Shown here: piece after piece, positions 16,588-24,178 of the stretch
Position numbering within the stretch: position 1 is the first letter of the stretch
Layout: the number at the start of each line of letters is the position of its first letter
NCBI RefSeq assembly: GCF_015687175.1
Contig: NZ_JADPQG010000003.1
Span: forward strand, 62,001 to 126,000
Length of the DNA stretch: 64,000 nucleotides
DNA from: Reinekea sp. G2M2-21
Lineage (GTDB): Bacteria; Pseudomonadota; Gammaproteobacteria; Pseudomonadales; Natronospirillaceae
Reading direction: 5' to 3'
The notes under the pieces: model-generated
What the model was told of the DNA's origin: nothing
Databases searched by the model: none
Seen by the model: only the letters and a program-made list of their open reading frames with translations
Translations under genes and position numbers: made by a program

Positions 16588-16941
16588 ATGTAGGTCGTTG
16601 ACATATGCTCGCCTCATTTGTCGCCCGTAACCACAACCATTAGAAAAAAGGTTTCCCCTGAATTTAGATTGAACATATCTCTTATCAATTTGTTGAATGC
16701 CGATATGAACTTCATGTCTCGCAAAAGATTCACGAGCCAGCTTATGCAATCCACAGAATATGGCCCAAACCATTAACTGGTGCCATTCACTCAGTGACGT
16801 TGCTCTTTCTTCTGCTTGAGCCCAAGCTATATTCAGTTGAGGAAAAGTCCCTCCGTTACCAGAGAGGATCTTACCATCTGAAATTTCAATTTCTCTCTGC
16901 CAAAGCAATCTAGTTTCTTTGAAAACTCTACTGAACTTCAT
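16582..16941 (-). CDS. Cassette-type hypothetical protein (119 aa)
   Basis: A basic protein starting MKFSRVFKETRLLWQREIEI with a central helical, hydrophobic stretch EWHQLMVWAIFCGLHKLARE near residues 52-71 and a C-terminal GNLFSNGCGYGRQMRRAYV segment. No known domain is recognised. The stop codon TAA is part of the following attC core, and the start is about ten bases after the core of the preceding attC, so this is a complete cassette. Function is unknown. Confidence 0.62.
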   Translation of the reverse strand: MKFSRVFKETRLLWQREIEISDGKILSGNGGTFPQLNIAWAQAEERATSLSEWHQLMVWAIFCGLHKLARESFARHEVHIGIQQIDKRYVQSKFRGNLFSNGCGYGRQMRRAYVNDLHP

Positions 16942-16951
16942 TTATGTCTTG

Positions 16952-17050
16952 CCATAACGCCCGCATAAATGGCGAACGACTTGTTGCGAGTCCAGCGCGT
17001 ACCGCGAAGCGGTATCTTTAAACGCGCGATATTTCATGAGATTGTTACCT
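16952..17050 (-). other. attC site
   Basis: On the minus strand AGGTAAC (17044-17050) adjoins the stop codon of the secreted-protein gene and GGGCGTTATGG (16952-16962) ends the site. The stem TACCGCTTCGCGGTA near the middle is perfect (ACCGC/GCGGT), and GGACTCGCAAC matches the neighbouring sites. Size 99 bases. Confidence 0.75.
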
Positions 17051-17379
17051 TAAGGGTGAAGCTTAATACGGGTAACTAATGGATAATTTGATACACCACA
17101 CTTTGTGGGGTGTACTGCAATTTGTACCGAAGCACTTCTCGATTGAGCTGTGAGCAACAATGATAACGCAAACTCAACATTTGCGTCTGAAGGATTGACT
17201 TCATAGTGATTGGTAGCGCAGCCCGCTGGGTTGTGCATATCGTCTGCAGAAAAAATAATGATATCAGAGCTATAACCAGCGTTAATTTGCCCCAATTTAG
17301 TTAGCTGACTCCAGTCACCAGCAAATGAGAATGACGAAGTGATTAATAGTGAAGTTAATGCCAATTTTCTAAGTTTCAT
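17050..17379 (-). CDS. Secreted cassette-type hypothetical protein (109 aa)
   Basis: The ATG at 17379 gives a classical Sec signal MKLRKLALTSLLITSSFSFA with cleavage before GDWSQ, and AGGA lies eight bases upstream. A longer frame from 17463 lacks this logic. The mature 89-residue protein contains NPAGC near residue 56, LSLLLTAQSRSASVQIAV near 74-91 and a second Cys (TKCG), suggesting one disulfide bond in the periplasm. Small two-cysteine secreted proteins of this layout are common cassette products; no function is known. The stop lies in the following attC. Confidence 0.7.
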   Translation of the reverse strand: MKLRKLALTSLLITSSFSFAGDWSQLTKLGQINAGYSSDIIIFSADDMHNPAGCATNHYEVNPSDANVEFALSLLLTAQSRSASVQIAVHPTKCGVSNYPLVTRIKLHP

Positions 17380-17565
17380 TAAAATTTCCTGAAGGTAACA
17401 GTTTCTTCTTAAGCCACCGCCTATTTTTTCATGAGCGCATATGTAATTAGCTGAAAGAACCACAGTATCGCTCTCTGCCAGTCATACTGCAGCCTTCAAA
17501 TACCCTTGTCAATTTGGTTGTCATTACATAGAGCGCATGCCCAAGTATCTTAAATACTGCTGCGC

Positions 17566-17625
17566 CTGAAACGCCCTATTCATGGGGGCTTGTCTACTAT
17601 GCGGGAAATGGAAATTCCGTTATCG
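17566..17625 (-). other. Possible attC site at the right edge of the array
   Basis: On the minus strand CGATAAC at 17619-17625 overlaps a TAA stop and GGGCGTTTCAG ends the site. The inner pairing is weak, so this may be a decayed boundary site. About 190 bases without a gene separate it from the next ATG at 17379. Confidence 0.3.
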
Positions 17626-17910
17626 CCCGAGTTTTGCGGCGCGTGCATAGATATTCAGGAATTCTCCGGAATATGCGGCGCAAAGGCTTTTTAGCGCGAT
17701 TGGGGCTTTTTTCAAAGTGAAAAAGCCAAGATTACCCATAATTTGGGAGACGGCGCGATCCATGGGGTTGTTGCGGTGAAGGTTATGCATTTGAAGTTTG
17801 ATTGTTAGTGTGAAGACCAGCCTTGATGTCGCATTATCCTGGAGCAAGCGCTGTTTAATCGGGGCTAAAGCCCTCTCGCACAGGGTGTGCGATTGTCGGG
17901 CTGAAGCCAC
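17620..17910 (-). CDS. Doubtful reading frame at the array edge
   Basis: The 96-codon frame begins inside a REP palindrome, so the first 38 codons are probably not translated. A later ATG at 17796 would give a 56-residue basic peptide starting MHNLHRNNPMDRAVSQIMGN. The stop codon sits in a possible attC core, which is the only argument for a cassette gene. No domain is recognised. It may instead be part of a dispersed repeat. Confidence 0.25.
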   Translation of the reverse strand: MASARQSHTLCERALAPIKQRLLQDNATSRLVFTLTIKLQMHNLHRNNPMDRAVSQIMGNLGFFTLKKAPIALKSLCAAYSGEFLNIYARAAKLGR

Positions 17911-18173
17911 GACCTACAAATTCTTTGCGCCTTCGACTGCTACGCGCTCAAGGCGAACGAAAGGGGCTGATGGTTTCGCGTCTCCGCGTTGCAAAGCCAG
18001 ATTCAGCGTAGACCTTTTAATTTGCCGGGCTGAAGCCCGACACACACAGTTATCGCCTCTCCGCGTTGCTCCAAAGGCTCCTACGTGGTTAGAAGGCACA
18101 TATTTAATCACGTACCTGTGGAAGCCAGCTTTAGCGGAGACGCATTTTAAAGATTGTCGGGCTAAAGCCCGAC
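17862..18173. repeat. Cluster of REP-like palindromes
   Basis: Four related palindromes lie at 17862-17873 (GGGCTAAAGCCC), 17895-17913, 18024-18041 and 18156-18173 (GTCGGGCTAAAGCCCGAC, perfect). Three are followed by GACCTAC or similar. This is the arrangement of REP/BIME elements, which are usually mobilised by a TnpA-REP (RAYT) transposase; none is encoded in this window. Confidence 0.75.
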
Positions 18174-18186
18174 CTACATGTGAAAA

Positions 18187-18675
18187 TTACACCAAACCGA
18201 GTCGGGCGAGTGAGGTGGTGTTCATTCGGTTGTAGCCGCTGCTGTTAGCGGTATCGGCTTTGGTGATGAGGAAGAAGTCGTCCAGCCAGATTGAGTATTC
18301 CAGCAATCGGTCTTTTATTCGCGTGGCTTCCAACAAGTGTTTGTCTTTGATCGATAAGTTTCCTTTTGGGTTGTGGTGGATAAGGATGAGCCGGGTGGCG
18401 TTGGCTTGAATAATGTGGCTGATGAGTAAATTAGTGGTGAGTTCTTTGAGGGAGAATTTGCCTGTGAGGATGGGTCGGCTTTCTAATAACACGCTGCGGG
18501 TGCTGAGCATGAGTGCGTGTATGGCTTCGTGTTTTAAATGGATGAAGGTGTTGGCGATGTACAGCTCGGCACGGGCGATGCTGTCGAGTATTACGGGGTT
18601 GGGTTTTTCCAGTTCGCGTTGGTGGGCGTGGGTGAACAGCAGTTCGTCGTCTATGTTGGTGATTATTTTGTACAT
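18187..18675 (-). CDS. RadC-like JAB/MPN domain protein with altered metal motif
   Basis: This 162-residue protein resembles the C-terminal domain of RadC. The ARAELYIANTFIHLKHEAIH helix near residues 45-64, LSTRSVLLESRPILTG, and ANATRLILIHHNPKGNLSIKD near 115-135 align with the usual strand order. The standard JAMM signature is HNHPSG...PSxxD; here it reads HHNPKGNLSIKD, so the HxH pair is rearranged and zinc binding is doubtful. The ATG at 18675 is chosen because a TTG at 18720 adds only basic residues. RadC-like genes are frequent on genomic islands; the role is unknown. Confidence 0.7.
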   Translation of the reverse strand: MYKIITNIDDELLFTHAHQRELEKPNPVILDSIARAELYIANTFIHLKHEAIHALMLSTRSVLLESRPILTGKFSLKELTTNLLISHIIQANATRLILIHHNPKGNLSIKDKHLLEATRIKDRLLEYSIWLDDFFLITKADTANSSGYNRMNTTSLARLGLV

Positions 18676-18798
18676 GATGTTCTCGCTTTTTAAATTCGTT
18701 TTCTGTTTAAAAATTTTCAAGCATCAGAAACCTTGCCTGCGGGCGCAGGCAAGATGTGCGGCCAAGCAATGTGTTCTGTGTATATGAGTAGTGAGCTG

Positions 18799-19161
18799 TT
18801 ATTTTTTGCGCGGGTACGGCCTGCGCGTTTTGTACAGGCGTAACAGCTGTTTATAACTCACGAATGTCACGGAACACGGCTTTAGCCGCATCGAATTTGG
18901 AAAAGCTCCGGTGTACAACGCCAGGGCAATACGAAAACGCCACCAGTGTAGGGCGCGTAAGTACGCGGGGTCGGTTTCTATCTGTGGGTTTCGGTGCCGG
19001 TTGGCGTGTGTGGAGTTTGCTGTTGTGTGAACAGCGGTTTCACAAGGTTTTTTCGCTTCAACGGGGTGTTGAAGGTCGCTGTTTTGTGCGCTTAGTTTTT
19101 CTTGTGAGTGGAAATTTTCTTGGAACGAGCGGTGCTCTAGCTTAGAATCCTGCTTAGCCAT
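18799..19161 (-). CDS. Hypothetical protein (120 aa) upstream of the RadC-like gene
   Basis: A basic 120-residue protein. Residues 1-60 are hydrophilic and rich in His, Asn and Gln; residues 66-120 contain PAYLRALHWWRFRIALALYTG, a possible amphipathic or membrane-associated helix, and a basic tail LLRLYKTRRPYPRKK. AAGG lies about eight bases before the ATG. It may share a transcript with the RadC-like gene 120 bases downstream. No family is recognised, and lack of detectable domains leaves some doubt that it is a gene. Confidence 0.4.
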   Translation of the reverse strand: MAKQDSKLEHRSFQENFHSQEKLSAQNSDLQHPVEAKKPCETAVHTTANSTHANRHRNPQIETDPAYLRALHWWRFRIALALYTGAFPNSMRLKPCSVTFVSYKQLLRLYKTRRPYPRKK

Positions 19162-19570
19162 AATTGATACCTTAGCCTATCGGTTGTGGTTAGCTGCCCT
19201 TGAGTGTTGGTAGCACTCGGGGGTAGCGCTTAGTTTTGTCTGAGTCTGCCTCTGGTTTACCTCCTTTCCTGTCTAATAATTCAACCTGTATAAAACACTG
19301 GGTGCGTGTTGAACACAATTTATTTTTTGTGTGAGGTGAAGTTATTGTGATGGGCGTCTAAAAAAAATTGTTTGTATAGTGTGTTGATGTGAGTTTCTTT
19401 TCATCAGTGTAATGGTCTCTTACTTCGTTTTGTTGAGTTTGAATTTTAATTTGTAGCATTTGGTCCATTCGAGACATGGTTTATTTGGGAGGTTTTTTTC
19501 GTCAAGGGCCACAACAGCTTGGCCCTTAACAATCCCAGCCGCCGCCACAAACGACTGTTCACTCTTCTCA

Positions 19571-19690
19571 ATTCCGTCTTCGACAGGTCGTTCGCGACGG
19601 CCATCCATGGCCGGCTCACTTGTTCAAGCATCCCTGCTTGAACAACCTGTGAGACGAGAATTGCTCCGCGTGGTCGTTTGAAAGGCGGTG
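19571..19690. repeat. Palindrome-rich segment shared with the 38-kb region
   Basis: ATTCCGTCTTCGACAGGTCGTTCGCGACGGCC at 19571-19602 recurs, inverted and slightly diverged, at about 38095-38126. Next come GGCCATCCATGGCC and a perfect hairpin TTCAAGCA/TGCTTGAA. Together with the tandem units that follow it belongs to a composite dispersed repeat. No gene is supported between 19162 and 20714. Confidence 0.6.
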
Positions 19691-19780
19691 AAACAACCGC
19701 ATGAGTCGCCATCTTATTGGATATTTCTAAAATCGATTTCTGTCACATGATCTTTTGACTAACCATTCGAAAGCCATTGC

Positions 19781-20515
19781 CGATATTGGCGTAAATAACC
19801 GCTCCGTCGCATCTGCTTTGGCTGACTTAATTGGCACGTCGCAACGGGTTCAAGGGCATGGATGCCCTTGGAAGCGCCGCGCGTGCAGGGACGCACGCTC
19901 AAGCGACCGTTCGAAGAAAGTGACAATTAAGGAAGACTACCAAAGCGGGCGACAAAAGGGGGTTCAAGGGGATCGCCCCTTGGAAAGAAAAAAACTGAAT
20001 TGTTTACCAGCACAAACACCAAAAACAAGGTCCAAAAAAGATAGCGCGACCGCCCTCGTGCCTCGGTTATTGGCTCAAACAAAATAAATAAATAACCGTT
20101 TTCGATATCGGCGTAAATAACGGCTCCCTCGCATCTGCTTTGGCTGACTTAATTGGCACGTCGCAACGGGTTCAAGGGCAGGGATGCCCTTGGAAGCGCC
20201 GCGCGTGCAGGGACGCACGCTCAAGCGACCGTTCGAAGAAAGTGGCAATGAAGGAAGAATACCAAAGCGGGCGACAAAAAGGGGGTTCAAGGGGATCGCC
20301 CCTTGGAAAGAAAAAACTTAATTGTTTACCAGCACAAACACCGAAAACAAGGTCCAAAAAAAGATATTGCGACCGCCCTCGTGCCTCGGTTGTTGGCTCA
20401 AACAAAATAAATAAATAACCGTTTTCGATATCGGCGTAAATAACCGCCACGTCGCATCTGCTTTGGCTGAATTCATTGGCACGTCGCAACGGGTTCAAGG
20501 GCATGGCTGCCTCCT
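19781..20515 (+). repeat. Tandem 322-bp repeat, two and a quarter copies
   Basis: Units start at 19781, 20103 and 20426 with CGATATTGGCGTAAATAAC or CGATATCGGCGTAAATAAC; the third ends near 20515. Each full unit carries three hairpin-forming palindromes: CAAGGGCATGGATGCCCTTG, a GCGTGC/GCACGC stem, and CAAGGGGATCGCCCCTTG. Reading frames across the units contain no recognised domain and lack ribosome-binding sites, so coding is unlikely. An inverted partial copy lies at 37812-38020. Confidence 0.85.
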
Positions 20516-20714
20516 TAGAAAAAAAACAAACCCTCTTCCAGCACAAACAGCTGCGCTGCAAAAACAAAAACCCACCGAAAAGCCCCGACTGGTTTCCTTT
20601 GTGCGTTTTCCTTGAGCTGCGTCACTTGGGGTTACCGGTATCTGCGCTGTTTGGCTGCTATCATGCCAGGGTTGTTTTTTGTTCAGCGGTGCTTTTGCTT
20701 TAAGGAGGGTTTCT

Positions 20715-21563
20715 GTGTATCCGTTCTTGATCATTGTGGGTTTAATCTTTTTCTTGCTGCTGGCACTGCTGGCGCTGCGTTTATTTGATGAACATGCGGA
20801 GCGATTGGAGTGGGCGCGCTTGTCTGCTTTGCAGCCGTCAAACCCGGCTACGTTTAACTCAAGTTTGGTGGCGGATTTACCTGAGCCTGCTCGTCGGTTT
20901 TTCAATTTTGCGATCAAACCCGGTACGCCGTTGCTGAGCGTGGCTGAAATCGATATGGGGGGTGAATTTAGTTTAGGGACGAAAGATAAGCCTAACTACC
21001 AGCCGATGGATGCCAGGCAGATTCTGGCTTCGCCTATGGGGTTTGTCTGGAAGCTGAAAATTCCTGGGGCGGTGTCGGTAACCGGGTCGGACAGTGGCCG
21101 CTGGACGCGTTTTAGGATTCTAGGTCTTATTCCTGTTGCCCGTATGGAGGAAAGCGTAAACCACACGCGGTCGGCATTCGGCCGGTATGTTGCCGAGTCT
21201 GTGTTTTGGACGCCTGCGGCTGTGCTCCCGGGGCCGGGGGTGGTCTGGCAAGCATTGGGGTCGGACTCTGCCCGCGTAAGCGTGACGGGCAATGGCCTGA
21301 CCCAAGAGGTGGATGTAAAGGTTGATGCCGAGGGTCGGCCCGTCGAGGTTCATTTCATGCGTTGGACCAATGCCAATGCTGAAAAACAACACCGGCTGCA
21401 ACCTTTTGGCGGTTATCTGTCAGATTTCCGTGAAGTACAGGGCTTTCATGTTCCCTTTGATGTTGAGGCTGGCAATATGTTCGGTACGAGCGATTACTTT
21501 GCGTTTTTTAAGGCAAAGGTGACGGCTGTCCGCTTTCGTGAGCATGCACGTGAACGTGAATGA
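20715..21563 (+). CDS. DUF6544-type membrane-anchored protein
   Basis: This 282-residue protein has one N-terminal transmembrane segment (about residues 3-23) and a large globular part. The GTG at 20715 is chosen because AAGGAGGG ends six bases upstream; an ATG at 20679 has no such site. Features resembling the DUF6544 (DUF6920) family are ADLPEPARRFFNFAI, a MGFVWKLKI strand, FGRYVAESVFWTPAAVLPG near residue 150 and FREVQGFHVPFDVEAGN near the end. The family has no established biochemical role. The gene directly follows the tandem repeat and is convergent with the lipoprotein gene. Confidence 0.78.
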   Translation: MYPFLIIVGLIFFLLLALLALRLFDEHAERLEWARLSALQPSNPATFNSSLVADLPEPARRFFNFAIKPGTPLLSVAEIDMGGEFSLGTKDKPNYQPMDARQILASPMGFVWKLKIPGAVSVTGSDSGRWTRFRILGLIPVARMEESVNHTRSAFGRYVAESVFWTPAAVLPGPGVVWQALGSDSARVSVTGNGLTQEVDVKVDAEGRPVEVHFMRWTNANAEKQHRLQPFGGYLSDFREVQGFHVPFDVEAGNMFGTSDYFAFFKAKVTAVRFREHARERE

Positions 21564-21631
21564 TGGGGTGTGACTGTGTCAGCGCACGTGCTGACACAGG
21601 TGGTTTTACTGCGCGTTTATGCTTTCGCCCT

Positions 21632-22381
21632 TTACATCGCGGCGCAATAGTCTGCGGTGGGTACAGCGCGAATGATTTCAATACTGGCGGCCGGTTTGGT
21701 CATGAATTCCGACAAACCCACGGCGGTGCCGTTATCGGCCCAGTCGTAAGTGTAACCAAGCCCAGTCCAGGGCACGCCCGGTGCGGCGCGGAAGCTTTTC
21801 ATGTAAAGCTGCTGGTAAAACTGCGTGTAGTCGTTAATGCCGTCCACCTCTGGGGCGCTGCCATCAAAATTCAGGTTGCATTGGGTGTCTTCGGGGCTGG
21901 GGTCGACGCAGGGGCGGAATACGTCCTGTGGCTGAATCCACATTTCAACAAACAGGTCGTATTGCCAGCTTGGGTGCAGGCCGAGCAACTGTTTCAAGCG
22001 CAGGTCGCGTACGGCATCCAGGTCGGCATTGTCGGCGTGTTGTTGTGTCCATTGCTGGCAAAATGTCTGCACTTGTGGGGCAACCGTAACCCAATAGGCA
22101 AACTCTGGGTTTGCTGGAGTTTGCGTGGTACCGGCGATGTAGTTTTCAAACGCGGCGGTGCTTTTCCAGGTGACAACTTTGATGCGACCTTGGTCATCGC
22201 GGAGCAGCTGATTGTTTGTGGTGGATATCGGCGTTAACTGATTTACGTTTTCGCCATCCATCACTTGCGCGGCGTCAATCACCGCCTGCTGATAGGATTC
22301 ATCCAACGACAGAGTGGTACAACCACTCACCGCCAAGCCAAAAAACACCAGCAACCCTATTGGTGCAGAAATTTTTCTCAT
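21632..22381 (-). CDS. Putative lipoprotein, last gene of the channel operon
   Basis: This 249-residue protein has a lipoprotein signal ending in VSGC (Cys20), so it is probably anchored in the envelope. The mature part carries CQQWTQQHADNADLDAVRDLRLKQLLGL-type helices, four cysteines in the C-terminal half (FRPCVDPSPEDTQCNL) and a YTYDWADNGTAVGLSEF segment close to the end. No domain is recognised. It overlaps the ion-channel gene by one base (TAATG), indicating coupled translation and a related job. Confidence 0.72.
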   Translation of the reverse strand: MRKISAPIGLLVFFGLAVSGCTTLSLDESYQQAVIDAAQVMDGENVNQLTPISTTNNQLLRDDQGRIKVVTWKSTAAFENYIAGTTQTPANPEFAYWVTVAPQVQTFCQQWTQQHADNADLDAVRDLRLKQLLGLHPSWQYDLFVEMWIQPQDVFRPCVDPSPEDTQCNLNFDGSAPEVDGINDYTQFYQQLYMKSFRAAPGVPWTGLGYTYDWADNGTAVGLSEFMTKPAASIEIIRAVPTADYCAAM

Positions 22382-23496
22382 TACTCTTTCCCCAGATATT
22401 GATCAAGATAGGTTTGCCACACGTCTTCGTCCAAAATACTGAGCAAGGCACGGTTGACCGGTTCCCGTAATGCGCTGCCTTCTGGAAACGCGATCGCGTA
22501 ATCCTGTGGTTCCACGCTCAGTGGCGCCAGTTTTACATTCACCAGTGCTTTGGTCGTCACCAGATACTGCAGAATTTCTTTGTCGTGCAAAAACACGTCG
22601 ACCGCGCCTTCGTCAAATTTGCGTTGCAGCTGTGGAAAGGTTTGCAGCTGTTCGACGAAAACGCCCTGCTTTTCGGCCCACTCCGAGGCCACACTGAGGT
22701 TCTTCACCGCAACGGTTTTTCCTTTCAGATCGGCCACGCTGGTGACCTGAGGTTCCAGTGCTTGCAGGGTCAGACTGGAGGTAATCACGGCGGTAAAACT
22801 GGAGATAATGGTGACGCCAAAAAACATCAGAAACAAAACAAACAATTGACCGAACCGGGTGTTTAATGAAAACGGATCGCCCCGCCCCTGGAACACCAAC
22901 AGTGTTGACCAGATTAACGCGCGGTAAAATCCTTTCAGCGGGCCTTCGGCAAAAAATTCATTGCCGCGTTGCCGTTCTGTCCACCAGTAGTAAATCGCGA
23001 CGATAAACATGAAAGACAGCAAACCCAGAATAATGTTTAACAGGTTGGAGCGAAAAATTTTAGCCAGCACCAAACCAAAGTTGGCGCCGCTGTCCCGGTC
23101 CGCCACCAGCGTGCCCAGCGACGCTTCAAAATAGCGGTGCGAGAAATCGATTTTTGCTTCGCGCGCGGGGGTGATCGACAGCGCCGCAATGGCTAAATCT
23201 ATTTCCCCCTGTTGCGCAGCCAGGATCAGGTCATCCGCTGTGCCATATTCGATGAACCGGTATTGCGATGCATCCAGATCCAGACAATCGGCAACCAGTT
23301 GCCATAAGCGAATACTCAACCCTTCCAGATTACTCAGTTGACCCATCACAAAGGGCGGCGAAAACTTGGTGCCAATGCGAATGGGTTGCTCGCTGGTAAT
23401 CGGATCAATTTTCGGGCAATAGGACGGTGCCGCATGGACGACGCTGGCACAGGCCAGCAAAGAAACCAGAACCAAAAAACGGTGCCATTTAGTCAT
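22381..23496 (-). CDS. Prokaryotic ionotropic glutamate receptor-like ligand-gated channel
   Basis: This 371-residue protein combines a signal peptide (1-22), a periplasmic-binding lobe S1 (about 37-135, with SITPAREAKIDFS holding the conserved ligand Arg), helix M1 (about 152-172), a pore loop (about 190-207), helix M2 (about 215-240) and lobe S2 (245-365). ISSFTAVITS at 231-240 resembles the SYTANLAAF gate motif of eukaryotic receptors. The filter region reads FQGRGDP rather than the potassium filter TVGYGD of GluR0, so ion selectivity is open. It overlaps both neighbouring genes, so it is part of one operon. The ligand is probably an amino acid or related acid; this is inferred. Confidence 0.85.
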   Translation of the reverse strand: MTKWHRFLVLVSLLACASVVHAAPSYCPKIDPITSEQPIRIGTKFSPPFVMGQLSNLEGLSIRLWQLVADCLDLDASQYRFIEYGTADDLILAAQQGEIDLAIAALSITPAREAKIDFSHRYFEASLGTLVADRDSGANFGLVLAKIFRSNLLNIILGLLSFMFIVAIYYWWTERQRGNEFFAEGPLKGFYRALIWSTLLVFQGRGDPFSLNTRFGQLFVLFLMFFGVTIISSFTAVITSSLTLQALEPQVTSVADLKGKTVAVKNLSVASEWAEKQGVFVEQLQTFPQLQRKFDEGAVDVFLHDKEILQYLVTTKALVNVKLAPLSVEPQDYAIAFPEGSALREPVNRALLSILDEDVWQTYLDQYLGKE

Positions 23497-24178
23497 GCTG
23501 TTGAAGCCTCATGTCAGTCAGGTGCTGAACCTGGGAAAGTGCGTCCTGCAACGTTGCAAACTCGTAGTCGTACGTCAGGTGTTGGAATTCATGCTTGCCG
23601 CCGTAACCCCATCGGGCAACGGCTGTCTGGCACCCGGCCGCCAGGCCACATTGGATGTCTGCCCGGGCATCGCCCACCATAAGCAGTTGTTCCGGTTTTA
23701 TTTGCGTGTATTCGCTGAACAGGAGAACCATGTCTGGTGCGGGTTTCGGTTGCGCGACAGTGTCGCTGGCGTAAACCTGAGAAAAGTAGTGCCCAATATT
23801 GCGCGACTGTAACAGTTCCAGGGTGCGTTCAGAATCTTTCCCGGTGGCAATGGCCAGCGGTAACTGTCTTGCGGCGCAGCATTCCAACAGTTCTTTTACG
23901 CCGTCGTACAGCAACACCTCATGCGCCATTGCCCGGCTGTATTTGCGGAACGGTTCGTACATATCTTCGGTCAAATTCAGGTTGCGCATAATTTGCTTGA
24001 AACCCAACCCGAGAAAACGCCGGTATTCATTAAACAGCGCGTCGATATCAAACGTTTGGTGCGGGTAGACCTCCACCAGCGCAAGCGACAGTGCCTGCTT
24101 CATCACCGCGAGGCTGTCGATCAAAACGCCGTCCAGATCGAACACAATCGCTTGAACAGACCGCTGCGAATTATTCAT
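23489..24178 (-). CDS. HAD-superfamily phosphatase (phosphoglycolate phosphatase-like)
   Basis: This 229-residue cytoplasmic hydrolase shows HAD motif I VFDLDGVLIDS near residues 12-22 (nucleophile Asp), motif II AIATGKDSERT, motif III Lys in AQPKPAPDM and motif IV GDARADIQCG. A helical cap lies between motifs I and II, as in subclass I HADs such as Gph. The ATG at 24178 overlaps the end of the upstream gene by eight bases; the frame extends further upstream inside that gene without a better start. The substrate is not evident. Its place in an operon with a transporter and a channel is unusual. Confidence 0.85.
   Translation of the reverse strand: MNNSQRSVQAIVFDLDGVLIDSLAVMKQALSLALVEVYPHQTFDIDALFNEYRRFLGLGFKQIMRNLNLTEDMYEPFRKYSRAMAHEVLLYDGVKELLECCAARQLPLAIATGKDSERTLELLQSRNIGHYFSQVYASDTVAQPKPAPDMVLLFSEYTQIKPEQLLMVGDARADIQCGLAAGCQTAVARWGYGGKHEFQHLTYDYEFATLQDALSQVQHLTDMRLQQHD

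Larger units (their letters stand above)
11720..17625 (-). mobile_element. Integrase-less integron cassette array (CALIN-like)
   Basis: Short, mostly orphan genes all read leftward. Most are followed by an attC-like site whose R-double-prime core (xxxTAAC) overlaps or follows the stop codon and whose R-prime core (GTTxxxx) lies shortly before the next start. The clearest sites are at 16952-17050, 16483-16587, 16095-16158 and the IS-split site at 14021-14062 plus 15344-15369. These sites share inner inverted repeats and a GGACTC word. The attI/intI side would be at the right end, but no tyrosine recombinase is encoded within the window, which fits a cluster of attC sites lacking an integrase. 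Base composition is A+T-richer than the flanks. Confidence 0.7.

Noticed and set aside
11720-18200. Integron integrase gene
   Set aside because: No reading frame here shows tyrosine-recombinase boxes or the IntI-specific patch; the array is therefore described as integrase-less within the window.
17798-18235. 145-codon frame on the plus strand
   Set aside because: Its sequence is translated REP palindromes (repeated CRAEAR-type peptides).
19755-20418. Arginine/serine-rich reading frames across the 322-bp tandem repeat
   Set aside because: They follow the repeat period, have no ribosome-binding site and no recognised domain, and the diverged copy at 37.8 kb keeps the palindromes rather than a protein sequence.
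19781-20515. CRISPR array
   Set aside because: The repeat unit is 322 bases with no alternation of short repeats and unique spacers, and there are no cas genes in the window.
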